This document shows positions 1-7,046 of a DNA stretch of 64,000 nucleotides, in pieces. Each line of letters opens with the position of its first letter. Position 1 is the stretch's first letter. The position numbers and the translations under genes are program-made. The notes below the pieces were generated by a model. The model was not told where the DNA came from, did not search any database, and worked only from the letters and a program-made list of their open reading frames with translations. Source of the DNA: Hyphomonas adhaerens MHS-3 (lineage in GTDB: Bacteria > Pseudomonadota > Alphaproteobacteria > Caulobacterales > Hyphomonadaceae); NCBI RefSeq assembly GCF_000685235.1, contig NZ_ARYH01000003.1, positions 372,001 through 436,000 on the forward strand, read 5' to 3'.

Positions 1-162
1 TCCGCCCATCTCATCGACGATCAGGCGAAGGTCATCCAGTTGAACATTGCGAATCACGACATCCGGCGCACGGGCCGGACGCGGCGCGTCTTCCGGTGAT
101 TGCGCCAGCGCACTGCCGCATCCCAGAGTCATGAATCCAGCTGCTGCCAATGCCTTGCGCAC
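1..162 (-). CDS. YbjN-like secreted protein (partial, N-terminal 54 codons)
   Basis: Only the N-terminus lies in the window; the gene runs off the left edge. It starts at a GTG (160-162) preceded by GAGG about 8 bases upstream. The first 22 residues form a signal peptide ending in SALAQ. The mature part contains VVIRNVQLDDLRLIVDEMGG, which matches the VVRSVNLEDLKALAVAEG stretch of the next upstream gene (248-805). The two therefore look like tandem paralogues of the YbjN family, whose biochemical function is not settled. They are 85 bases apart on the same strand and could be co-transcribed. Family assignment of this fragment rests mainly on its neighbour. Confidence 0.7.
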   Translation of the reverse strand, partial: MRKALAAAGFMTLGCGSALAQSPEDAPRPARAPDVVIRNVQLDDLRLIVDEMGG

Positions 163-247
163 ACTTCAACCTCAGACTGCCATACATCCCCAGTAAGGAG
201 ATTATTGCCAGTTTTAGATGTCCGCAATGTGGCAGTAGCGGGGCATG

Positions 248-805
248 TTATTCGCTGTCTTCCTCGTCGTCGTACAGCCAGTCGTAATCATCATCGGCGG
301 GCCAGACGACATCTGCGACAAGCGGCCCGAGGGCGAGCGCATTCTGCAGGTTTACCTTCAGGTTTTCCATGCTCTGGCCGCCATCGAGAATCAGGTAGCG
401 GGTCGTGCCGACCGTCTCGCCTTCCTTGTCCCACCAGGTCGAGACAGCCGCAAAGGTCAGGTTGGCCTGATTGATCTTCTCGGCGGTCACCAGCTCATCG
501 TCGTCGTAGCGCACCTGCACCATCATGCCGAGGCAGTCTTCGGAATATTCCGACGCGCATGCCGTGCCGATGAGGTGGAAGATCAGCCCGTCGGGGGTTG
601 TGGCGCGAAGGGACACGTCACCATCGCCGCCAACTTCGGTGATCGTATGTCCTTCAGCGACGGCTAGCGCCTTGAGGTCTTCAAGGTTCACACTCCGCAC
701 GACGCGAGCGTCATCCGCCAGCGATGTGTCGGCGCTGAAGTCTTCAGCCGACGCTGTAAAGGATGCGGCGACTGCCAATGCCGCCACGGCAAGGAAAGTA
801 CGCAT
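248..805 (-). CDS. YbjN domain-containing secreted protein
   Basis: 185 residues. The start at 805 has a GGGAG Shine-Dalgarno about 6 bases upstream and gives a clean signal peptide (residues 1-20, ending TASA), so longer in-frame extensions were rejected. The body follows the YbjN pattern: an N-terminal helix segment (LEDLKALAVAEGHTI, about residues 40-55), a strand-rich middle with two cysteines (CASEYSEDC) that could form a disulfide, and a C-terminal RYLILDGGQSMENLK helix. The tail is strongly acidic (DDDYDWLYDDEEDSE). Export to the periplasm or outside is inferred from the signal peptide. The function of secreted YbjN proteins in alphaproteobacteria is unknown. A related gene fragment follows directly. 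Confidence 0.8.
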   Translation of the reverse strand: MRTFLAVAALAVAASFTASAEDFSADTSLADDARVVRSVNLEDLKALAVAEGHTITEVGGDGDVSLRATTPDGLIFHLIGTACASEYSEDCLGMMVQVRYDDDELVTAEKINQANLTFAAVSTWWDKEGETVGTTRYLILDGGQSMENLKVNLQNALALGPLVADVVWPADDDYDWLYDDEEDSE

Positions 806-892
806 GGGAAACTCCCTCTGTTTATGCCCCCGGGTTGTGGCACCAGCATGGCGGGCGCTGGGAGGCATGGAAAGAGGTGATTCCAATAAAAT

Positions 893-1816
893 CTATCGTT
901 TTGCGAGACGTTTGCGCGCTTCTGCAGCGTCTGCGTGCATCGCTTCAACCAGAGCATCCAAATCGTCAAATTTCAGCTCTGGCCGGATAAAGGAGACCAG
1001 CTGGACCTCCAGCCACTTGCCATAAAGGTCGTCGTCGAAATCGAAAATGTGCGTTTCGAGCAGCGGATCGCGGATGCCGGTCGTCGGCGTGCGGCCGAAA
1101 TTGGCGACGCCATCCAGCCAGTCGCCCTGCTGGTCTATTCGCGCCCGCACCGCATAGATTCCGTGGCGTGGGTGGATCAGGTCGCCCAGATGCAGGTTGG
1201 CCGTCGGGAAGCCCAGCGTGCGCCCGTTCTTCTCGCCGCTTTCAACCACGCCGTCGGCAATCCACCAGGTGCCAAGCAATTCAGCCGCGACCTCCGGCTC
1301 ACCGGCGTGCAACGCCTGCCGGATGGCCGTCGATGACGCCTTGCCTTCCAGCTCGATCACTTCCTCGACGATTGTCACGCCGAACCCGAGCGCGCGGCCA
1401 AGGCTTGCCAGACGCTGGGCATGGCCCATGCGGCCGCGGCCAAAGCGGAAATCGAACCCGACCGAGACATGGCTGACGGCCAGCCCGTCGACCAGGACTT
1501 CCCGGACGAAGCTCTCATCCGTCATCGAGGCCATTTCGCCATTGAACGGCAATTCGAAAACAACGTCCGCCCCGGCAGCGAGGATCGCATTATTGCGCCG
1601 TTCGGGCCGGAAAATGCGGAAAGGCGGGTCGCTGGGACGGAAATAGGCGCGGGGGGGCGGTTCGAACGTCGCGACGGCGAACTTGCCGCCGCCCGCCTGT
1701 TTCGCGGCCTCCATCACGGCCTGGTGACCGGCATGGAGGCCATCGAAATTGCCGAGCGCAACCGAAGTGCCCCGCGCGCTGGCAGGCAGACCCCGGTAGT
1801 CGGCATAAACGGCCAA
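893..1816 (-). CDS. ribF: Bifunctional riboflavin kinase / FAD synthetase
   Basis: 307 residues, normal for RibF. It converts riboflavin to FMN and then FAD. The N-terminal nucleotidyltransferase domain has the GNFDGLHAGHQ motif (residues 22-32) and ASSTAIRQAL near 160. The C-terminal kinase domain has GRTLGFPTANL near 200 followed by a TPTTG segment. The start is a TTG at 1814-1816, immediately after the stop of the MaoC gene (TGA-TTG). A GGGAGG Shine-Dalgarno 5 bases upstream lies inside the MaoC coding end, and no other in-frame start fits ahead of the GNFDG motif. This points to translational coupling with the MaoC gene. Confidence 0.96.
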   Translation of the reverse strand: MAVYADYRGLPASARGTSVALGNFDGLHAGHQAVMEAAKQAGGGKFAVATFEPPPRAYFRPSDPPFRIFRPERRNNAILAAGADVVFELPFNGEMASMTDESFVREVLVDGLAVSHVSVGFDFRFGRGRMGHAQRLASLGRALGFGVTIVEEVIELEGKASSTAIRQALHAGEPEVAAELLGTWWIADGVVESGEKNGRTLGFPTANLHLGDLIHPRHGIYAVRARIDQQGDWLDGVANFGRTPTTGIRDPLLETHIFDFDDDLYGKWLEVQLVSFIRPELKFDDLDALVEAMHADAAEARKRLAKR

Positions 1817-2248
1817 TCAGGCCTCCCGGCTCGGCGCGACCACTTCGGCATCACCGGTAATGACACGCTTGCCGTCCACAATACATTCGATCTTGAGAAC
1901 GATGCGGTTGCCGCGGTCAATCTTCTCGGCAACGGTCGCCCGGGCGGTGACCGTATCCCCGATATAGACCGGGCGGCGGAACCGCATGTTGAGCCCCACG
2001 AAAATGGCACCCGGCCCAGGCAAATTATTGCCAAGAATGCCGGAGATGTAGCTCGCCGTCAGCGCGCCATGGGCGATGCGCTTTTCGAACATGGTCGTGG
2101 CGGCGTATTCGTCGGACATATGCAGCGGGTTGAAATCGCCCGAGACTTCCGCAAAGCGCTGGATGTCGTCCGCAGTGATTTCGTGCACGGTCTCGTGCGC
2201 CTGCCCGATTTCAAGGTCTTCATATTTGAAGCCGGTAAATTCAGTCAT
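1817..2248 (-). CDS. MaoC-family (R)-hydratase / dehydratase
   Basis: 143 residues, a single hotdog domain. The MaoC active-site signature DFNPLH is at residues 38-43 (Asp38, His43 by family analogy), followed by FEKRIAHGAL near 54-63. Such proteins hydrate enoyl-CoA in the R configuration or dehydrate (R)-3-hydroxyacyl-CoA; the acyl substrate cannot be read from the sequence. The gene abuts ribF with no intervening base, so the two are probably co-transcribed, although no functional link between them is obvious. Confidence 0.93.
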   Translation of the reverse strand: MTEFTGFKYEDLEIGQAHETVHEITADDIQRFAEVSGDFNPLHMSDEYAATTMFEKRIAHGALTASYISGILGNNLPGPGAIFVGLNMRFRRPVYIGDTVTARATVAEKIDRGNRIVLKIECIVDGKRVITGDAEVVAPSREA

Positions 2249-2304
2249 GCCGGGGATACTCCGATTCTTTCGACGGGCTTCGTTACACGCCTAAAAGCGG
2301 CGCG

Positions 2305-3168
2305 TCACCACCTTAAGCCCGACATGGCCCAGGTCGCCTGCTCTCCATATGCGGCCAGCAGCTCGATGACTTCCTCTTCGAACTGCTCGCCATGCTCCTT
2401 GATGCCGGTGCCGACATACAGGCTGTCAAAGCCTTGCACGCTCGCGCCGCGGACATCGGTGCCCGGGCTGTCGCCAATGCAGAGGATGCGGGACCTGTCG
2501 GCCGGCTTGCCATCCGTCAGGGCTTCGATCCGCTCGAGCGCAAGCTGATAGATCGGCGGATAGGGCTTGCCGGAATAGATCACCTTGCCGCCCAGGTCTT
2601 CGTACACGTCCGCCAGTGCACCGGCGCACCAATAGAGTTGTCCGCCCACGCGAACCTGCTTGTCCGGATTGGCGCAGATCATGGGAATGCTGCGCGTCAC
2701 GCCGGCTTTCAGTTCTTCGCGGTAGTCTTCCGGGTGCTCGCCGACATGGTCGCGCAGGCCGATGCAGAGCAGCATGTCGGCGTCGTCGGCGTCAGTGAAA
2801 TTCAGGTCCAGCCCTTCATAGAGGTGACGGTCATGTTCCCAGCCGCCATCGGCGCCAAGGCGCCAGACGGCCTTGCCCTGGAACCGGGCCAGTTCCGCCC
2901 GCGTCGCATCGCCCGAGGAGACGCAGTCGTCGAACGCGGCCTCCGGTACGCCCAGCGGCGCGAACAGGCGTATCACCTGCGCCTTCGGCACGGGCGCATT
3001 GGTGATCAGGCACACATGGCCGCCGTCTTCGCGGAAGCGGACCAGCGCGTCGCACGCATCCTTGAATGCGCTGCGGCCATTGTGGATCACGCCCCAGACG
3101 TCACACAGGATCGTGTCGTAGCGGCTGGCGATTTCGGAGAGCCCTTGCGGGAATTGCAGTGCGGTCAT
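2305..3168 (-). CDS. HAD-superfamily hydrolase (TIGR01459-like, class IIA)
   Basis: 287 residues from the ATG at 3168. The motif I aspartate sits in ILCDVWGVIHNG (Asp23). The DVWGV form, with Trp in place of the second Asp of DxD, is typical of the TIGR01459 alphaproteobacterial HAD family. VCLITNAPVPK provides motif II, and CIGDSPGTDVRGA near the C-terminus is the acidic motif IV. A class IIA cap lies between. A phosphatase-type reaction is expected but the substrate is unknown. An upstream in-frame extension overlaps the next gene and was not used; the Shine-Dalgarno before 3168 is weak, so the start is less certain than the gene. Confidence 0.88.
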   Translation of the reverse strand: MTALQFPQGLSEIASRYDTILCDVWGVIHNGRSAFKDACDALVRFREDGGHVCLITNAPVPKAQVIRLFAPLGVPEAAFDDCVSSGDATRAELARFQGKAVWRLGADGGWEHDRHLYEGLDLNFTDADDADMLLCIGLRDHVGEHPEDYREELKAGVTRSIPMICANPDKQVRVGGQLYWCAGALADVYEDLGGKVIYSGKPYPPIYQLALERIEALTDGKPADRSRILCIGDSPGTDVRGASVQGFDSLYVGTGIKEHGEQFEEEVIELLAAYGEQATWAMSGLRW

Positions 3169-3200
3169 GGGCGGCGAGGTAGGCTGCGCAGGCGCCGCGG

Positions 3201-3686
3201 TCAATCGCCGGACTTGCAGTCGCTGGCCGGCAATGGGTTCAGGATCCACTGCACAGCGGTCGGGATCGAGGTCGCGTTGGCGTAGTAACAGCCTTTCACG
3301 CGAGTCACATGGCCGGGATCATCGCCGTCCGAATATTGCGGGGCGTAGTCGCACGAGACGAGATTGGCCGCGTGCCGGTCAGGCGACCCGGGGCGGACAT
3401 TCAGCAGCAAATGATTGGATCCGGTCGTGATTGAGACCGACTTTGCGCTGACTTCGCCATGATGATCGCAGACCATACCGGACCATGAGCCGTCTTCCCG
3501 CTGCAAGGACGGATCAAGCGGCGGCGCAATGGTGAGATCCAGCCAGACCGGGCCCTCAGCCAAGTTCTGGAGTGCTTCGGGTGCCTCGAACTCCGTCTCG
3601 CCTAGAAGGCTGGCGACGACCTGCTGCACCTCGGCCAGAGCGTGCCCGGCGGGCCAGAGTGCGAGAGCCAGGATGAGCGCGCGCAT
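3201..3686 (-). CDS. Secreted protein of unknown function
   Basis: 161 residues. The ATG at 3686 has GGAGG 7 bases upstream and begins a signal peptide (RALILALALWPAGHALA), so the TTG two codons earlier was not used. The mature protein has four cysteines (in MVCDHHG, LVSCDYAP, KGCYYAN and near the C-terminus in SDCKSG), enough for two disulfides in an exported protein. I do not recognise the family. It stands 32 bases before the HAD gene and 79 bases after the EAL gene, all on the minus strand. Confidence 0.75.
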   Translation of the reverse strand: MRALILALALWPAGHALAEVQQVVASLLGETEFEAPEALQNLAEGPVWLDLTIAPPLDPSLQREDGSWSGMVCDHHGEVSAKSVSITTGSNHLLLNVRPGSPDRHAANLVSCDYAPQYSDGDDPGHVTRVKGCYYANATSIPTAVQWILNPLPASDCKSGD

Positions 3687-3771
3687 GGGCAATCCTCCGC
3701 TTGAGTGCGGAGGACAGGGAATACCGGGATTGGGGCGATTTGAAGGACGCGGCCTTCTGGAAAAAGGAGGC

Positions 3772-5001
3772 TCAGCCGAAATTGGTCATGCGCTGGACCA
3801 TCTCCCGCGGCGGGGCGGTTTCCTGCATCAGCGAGGCCTTGATGGGGCGCGGCGCGCCGAAGACATGGCCCTGGCCATAGGGAATTTCGTATTCGAGGAT
3901 TTCGACGACGCTGGCCTCGTCTTCCATTTTCTCGGCCACCATAGTGATGCCATAGCGCGAGAACACGGCGGAGACTTCCTCGCCATCGACGCGGCGATTG
4001 ATCGAGGAAACCGGACGCGGGCCCGCCGGATCGCGCAGCTGGTCGATCAGGGCGGCGCCATTCATTTTCACGAAGCGTACCCCCGCCGACTGCAGGCGCG
4101 GCAGGTCGAGGCCGAGGTCCGGGGCATGGTCGATGGAGAAGCGGAAGCCAAGCTCTGTCAGCTTGTCCATATTGTCCCGCATCGTGCGCGAGCGCGTCTC
4201 GAACCGGTCGGCCCGGATCTCGAAGATGACCGCGCCGGAGAGGTCCCGGTTTTCGGTCATGAATTCAAGGAAGAACGGGAAGAAGGTCGAATCTTCCAGG
4301 GAGCTTGCCGCGATGTTGCAGAAGACACCGACGCGGCGATCGCGCTCTGCCAGGCGGCGCACGATCTGCACGCAGCGGAACAGGGTGAAATTGTCGATCT
4401 GGCCCATCAGGTTTGCGCGGCGGCCCGCATCGAGGAACTCCGCCGGCAGGATCAGCGACCCGTCCGGACGGCGCAGGCGGGTGAACCCTTCATAGAAGGA
4501 GACGCGGCGCTGCGGCAGCGAAACGATGGGCTGCAGGTGAAGGTCGACACGGCCATCCTTCAGCGCGTCGCGGACATCGCGGAGAATTGCGTCTTCCTGC
4601 GGGGCGACAATCTTGGCGCTGGAGGTTTCGGCAAGCCGGGTTTCGAAACTGTGCGACAACCGGTCGATCAGGCCTTCCAGCTGCTTCATCTCGGAGACGA
4701 GCGCATCGCGCCGTTCGGTCAGCTCGTGCTTGACGGTTTCCTCGACCACATCGGTGCGGGCCTCGACGACGTCCATCCGGCGTTCGGCGTCGCGGTTCTC
4801 TTTCTCGATGGCCTGCATGCGCGCATCAATTTCGCGCTTCGAGCTGCCATTGGAGACCAGGACGTGAATCTGGCTGAGAACTGCTGTCGTCAGGACGCCT
4901 GCGCCCACAGAGAGCGGCAGGCCGAGCTGCAGCATGGTGGCGCTGGCGTATCCAGCTGCGCCGCCGGCTGCCATGTACAGCAGGAACAAAAGAAACGTCA
5001 T
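3772..5001 (-). CDS. tipF: TipF-like membrane protein with degenerate EAL domain
   Basis: 409 residues. Two hydrophobic segments (about 1-20 and 24-48) are followed by a charged, heptad-like region (about 54-130), probably a coiled coil, and an EAL fold (about 140-395). The EAL signature is replaced by EGF (YEGFTRL), and the DDFG metal motif reads SIDHAPD. NIA, FEIR, FVKMNG, AEKMED and GQGHVFG remain recognisable. Loss of the second aspartate argues against phosphodiesterase activity and for c-di-GMP binding. This architecture matches Caulobacter TipF, a c-di-GMP receptor that positions the flagellum at the new pole. The assignment is by architecture; no flagellar genes lie in the window to support it. 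Confidence 0.72.
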   Translation of the reverse strand: MTFLLFLLYMAAGGAAGYASATMLQLGLPLSVGAGVLTTAVLSQIHVLVSNGSSKREIDARMQAIEKENRDAERRMDVVEARTDVVEETVKHELTERRDALVSEMKQLEGLIDRLSHSFETRLAETSSAKIVAPQEDAILRDVRDALKDGRVDLHLQPIVSLPQRRVSFYEGFTRLRRPDGSLILPAEFLDAGRRANLMGQIDNFTLFRCVQIVRRLAERDRRVGVFCNIAASSLEDSTFFPFFLEFMTENRDLSGAVIFEIRADRFETRSRTMRDNMDKLTELGFRFSIDHAPDLGLDLPRLQSAGVRFVKMNGAALIDQLRDPAGPRPVSSINRRVDGEEVSAVFSRYGITMVAEKMEDEASVVEILEYEIPYGQGHVFGAPRPIKASLMQETAPPREMVQRMTNFG

Positions 5002-5350
5002 TAGCTCAGCACCCGAAACTATTCGTCAATCTTAACAGATAAGCCTCAGAAGTTAACGAATTGCTTGGATGTGGCCCAATTTGGGTGGTCCGGCAATCCC
5101 GCCGCTCATTGTTGCGGCAAGGTCACATGCACCGCCCGTGTCACAAACGGATACAATCCGTAACTGGACAGCCCGGCACGCGACCGATAGCCAGAAGATA
5201 CAGACCCGGCACCGCCGGTCCGCGGCCATCTTATTGGCCGGAGCGGGGGCTGTCTCGGGGGAGACTCGGGGCGCGCAGAAATGTGCGCCCCGGTCCTTTA
5301 TCCGGCTCCCAAAATTTCTCGCGACCGCACCTTTGATACCGGGCCGTTGA
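5002..5350. other. Gene-free stretch with hairpins (349 bases)
   Basis: No open frame here has a convincing start signal or protein-like composition. On the minus strand it is the region downstream of the lipoprotein gene (stop at 5351) and upstream of the tipF-like gene (start 5001). Two inverted repeats are visible: GTCTC-GGGG-GAGAC at 5252-5265 and a larger one at 5268-5291. Two TTAA sequences about 17 bases apart lie within 60 bases of the tipF-like start, but the spacing does not match a CtrA box. Confidence 0.5.
5268..5291. terminator. Candidate hairpin after the lipoprotein gene
   Basis: A 10-base arm GGGGCGCGCA (5268-5277), a GAAA loop, and TGTGCGCCCC (5282-5291) pair with one G-T wobble. 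It lies about 60 bases beyond the stop of the minus-strand lipoprotein gene. No T-run follows on either strand, so it may be a weak or factor-assisted terminator, or simply a structured spacer. Confidence 0.3.
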
Positions 5351-6085
5351 TCACGGCGCCGCACTGGCGCCCTGCACCAGATACTGGACGTCCTGAAGCG
5401 GCCATGCGTTCGGGGCCTCCTCGCCGCAGGCCAGGGTAAACGCATCCAATTCGTTGAATTTGACGGCGAGGGTCATGCCGCAAGGCTGCAGCACGGCCCG
5501 CTCGCCGCCATAGTCTACCCAATACCCGGCCCGCCCGTCCGAGGCTTCGATCTTGGTGACAACAAGGTCGCCGGTATTGAACACATCGGTTTTTGCGTCG
5601 CCTTCACCGGGCAGCACGCCCAGCAGCGCTGCGCCGAAGCCGCCTTTCGGCGATGTTTCGACAAAGATCTGCGCATCCGACAGTTCATACGCCTTGTTCA
5701 GCGCCGCGATGACTTCCCGCGTTCCGGAGGGCCCGCCAACCGCCAGAGGTCCCTCGCGTCCGGCCGTCCAGCCTGCATTGCGCACTTCATCCAGCCCTTC
5801 GAGATCTGGCCCCTGCAGCGAGAACAACAGAACGGCATCAAGGCTGGCCAATGTGTCGCCCGGCATCGACTTGCGGAGGCCGGATGGCGTGCCGAACAGG
5901 ACCCGCTTGCCGCCAGCGACAACCAGAAGGCACGGCGCATCCTCTGAGGAAGCGGCGCACGGCAGCAGGGCGAAATCTGCGCTCCGCACATCATCGGGCG
6001 AAACCTGACGGCTCGCGCCCTGCCCGCCGCTGCACGCCGCCAGAAATATCGAAACAAGGATTGCGAGAACGCTGGCGCGCGGCAC
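5351..6085 (-). CDS. Lipoprotein resembling a metal-free metallo-beta-lactamase fold
   Basis: 244 residues with a lipobox (FLAACSGG, Cys18). The body reads like an arylsulfatase/RNase Z-type MBL fold. A VAGGKRVLFGTPSG stretch stands where the first strands and acidic motif sit. LDAVLLFSLQGPDLEGL stands where THxHxDHxxGL is expected. WTAGREGPLAVGGPSG matches the WxxGRxxPLxVxGPxG loop. GYWVDYGGERAVLQPCG stands where the late strand and SGDT motif occur. None of the histidine or aspartate metal ligands remains, so catalysis is unlikely. It lies 16 bases after the FAH-family gene, probably in one transcript. The fold call is my inference from motif spacing. Confidence 0.6.
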   Translation of the reverse strand: MPRASVLAILVSIFLAACSGGQGASRQVSPDDVRSADFALLPCAASSEDAPCLLVVAGGKRVLFGTPSGLRKSMPGDTLASLDAVLLFSLQGPDLEGLDEVRNAGWTAGREGPLAVGGPSGTREVIAALNKAYELSDAQIFVETSPKGGFGAALLGVLPGEGDAKTDVFNTGDLVVTKIEASDGRAGYWVDYGGERAVLQPCGMTLAVKFNELDAFTLACGEEAPNAWPLQDVQYLVQGASAAP

Positions 6086-6101
6086 GGCGAAACCTCCCGG
6101 A

Positions 6102-6935
6102 TCAGCCGATCACTGTGGCCCCCGGCTCTGTCACGATTTGTTGCTCGATGTAACCCAGCGCGTCGATCTCGACCCGGACCCGGTCCCCGGCCTTCAGCCA
6201 TTTCGGCGGATCGAAACCTGCGCCCACACCCGCGGGCGTGCCGGTGAAGATCAGGTCGCCCGGCTCCAGCGTAAACGCCGCCGTAAGATGGGCAATCTGC
6301 GAAGGAATGTCGTGGACCATGTCTCTGACATGGCCGGATTGGCGCTGCTCACCATTTACGAAGGTCCGGACTTCCAGGGCGGAAAGATCGTCGATTTCAT
6401 CCAGCGTCACGATGGCCGGTCCGACAGGCGCGTGCGTATCGAACCCCTTGCCCATGATCATGGTCTGGCTGGCACGTTGCCAGTCACGCACCGAATAGTC
6501 ACAGCCGATGGTGACGCCCGCGATGATTTCGAACGCCCGCTCGCGCGGCACATGGCGCCCGCGCTTGCCGATCACAACGACCAATTCCCCTTCATAATCA
6601 AGCTGTCCGGAAACCTTCGGAAGGTCTACGTCAGCATACGGATCATTGATCGAGGTCACCTGCTTGTTGAACCATTTCTGGACTTCCGGTTTTTTCGTGT
6701 CGATGAAGCTGACGCTTTCCGCGGCATGCGCGGCATAGTTCACGCCGATGCCGAGAATTTTCCCGGGCCGCGCGACAGGTGACAGAATTTCGATACCGGA
6801 AAGGGGGACAGGCGCCCCATCCGGTTCGCCGGACAGCGCTTCAGACAGATCGCTCCCCCGAATGGGGGTTACGGACTGCGCAGAAAGTATTCCATATCGA
6901 ATGGAGTTTTCATACCGGAACCTGATCAAATGCAT
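6102..6935 (-). CDS. Fumarylacetoacetate hydrolase family protein
   Basis: 277 residues, the usual size for single-domain FAH enzymes (hydrolases, isomerases or decarboxylases acting on dicarboxylic keto acids from aromatic breakdown). It has the GIGVNYAAHAAES motif, the DYEGELVVVIGKRGRHV metal-binding segment, GCDYSVRDWQ, KGFDTHAPVGPAIV, and a FTGTPAGVGAG loop near the end. The exact substrate cannot be told from sequence. It is divergent from the DUF262 gene, with 111 bases between the two starts that must hold promoters for both. A GAGAGGG sequence lies about 9 bases before the start. Confidence 0.93.
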   Translation of the reverse strand: MHLIRFRYENSIRYGILSAQSVTPIRGSDLSEALSGEPDGAPVPLSGIEILSPVARPGKILGIGVNYAAHAAESVSFIDTKKPEVQKWFNKQVTSINDPYADVDLPKVSGQLDYEGELVVVIGKRGRHVPRERAFEIIAGVTIGCDYSVRDWQRASQTMIMGKGFDTHAPVGPAIVTLDEIDDLSALEVRTFVNGEQRQSGHVRDMVHDIPSQIAHLTAAFTLEPGDLIFTGTPAGVGAGFDPPKWLKAGDRVRVEIDALGYIEQQIVTEPGATVIG

Positions 6936-7046
6936 ATCGTTACCCTCTCGTCACACTTCAGCCAGAAACACACTTCACGCGGTTCATCTCGCGTTGTGAC
7001 GTGGGTTGGCAAGAGCTAGTCAGAAGACAGACACGGGGGCTCCAGA

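Noticed and set aside
4980..5070. Two TTAA sequences before the tipF-like gene as a CtrA site
   Set aside because: The spacing is 17 bases, not the 7 bases of a CtrA box.
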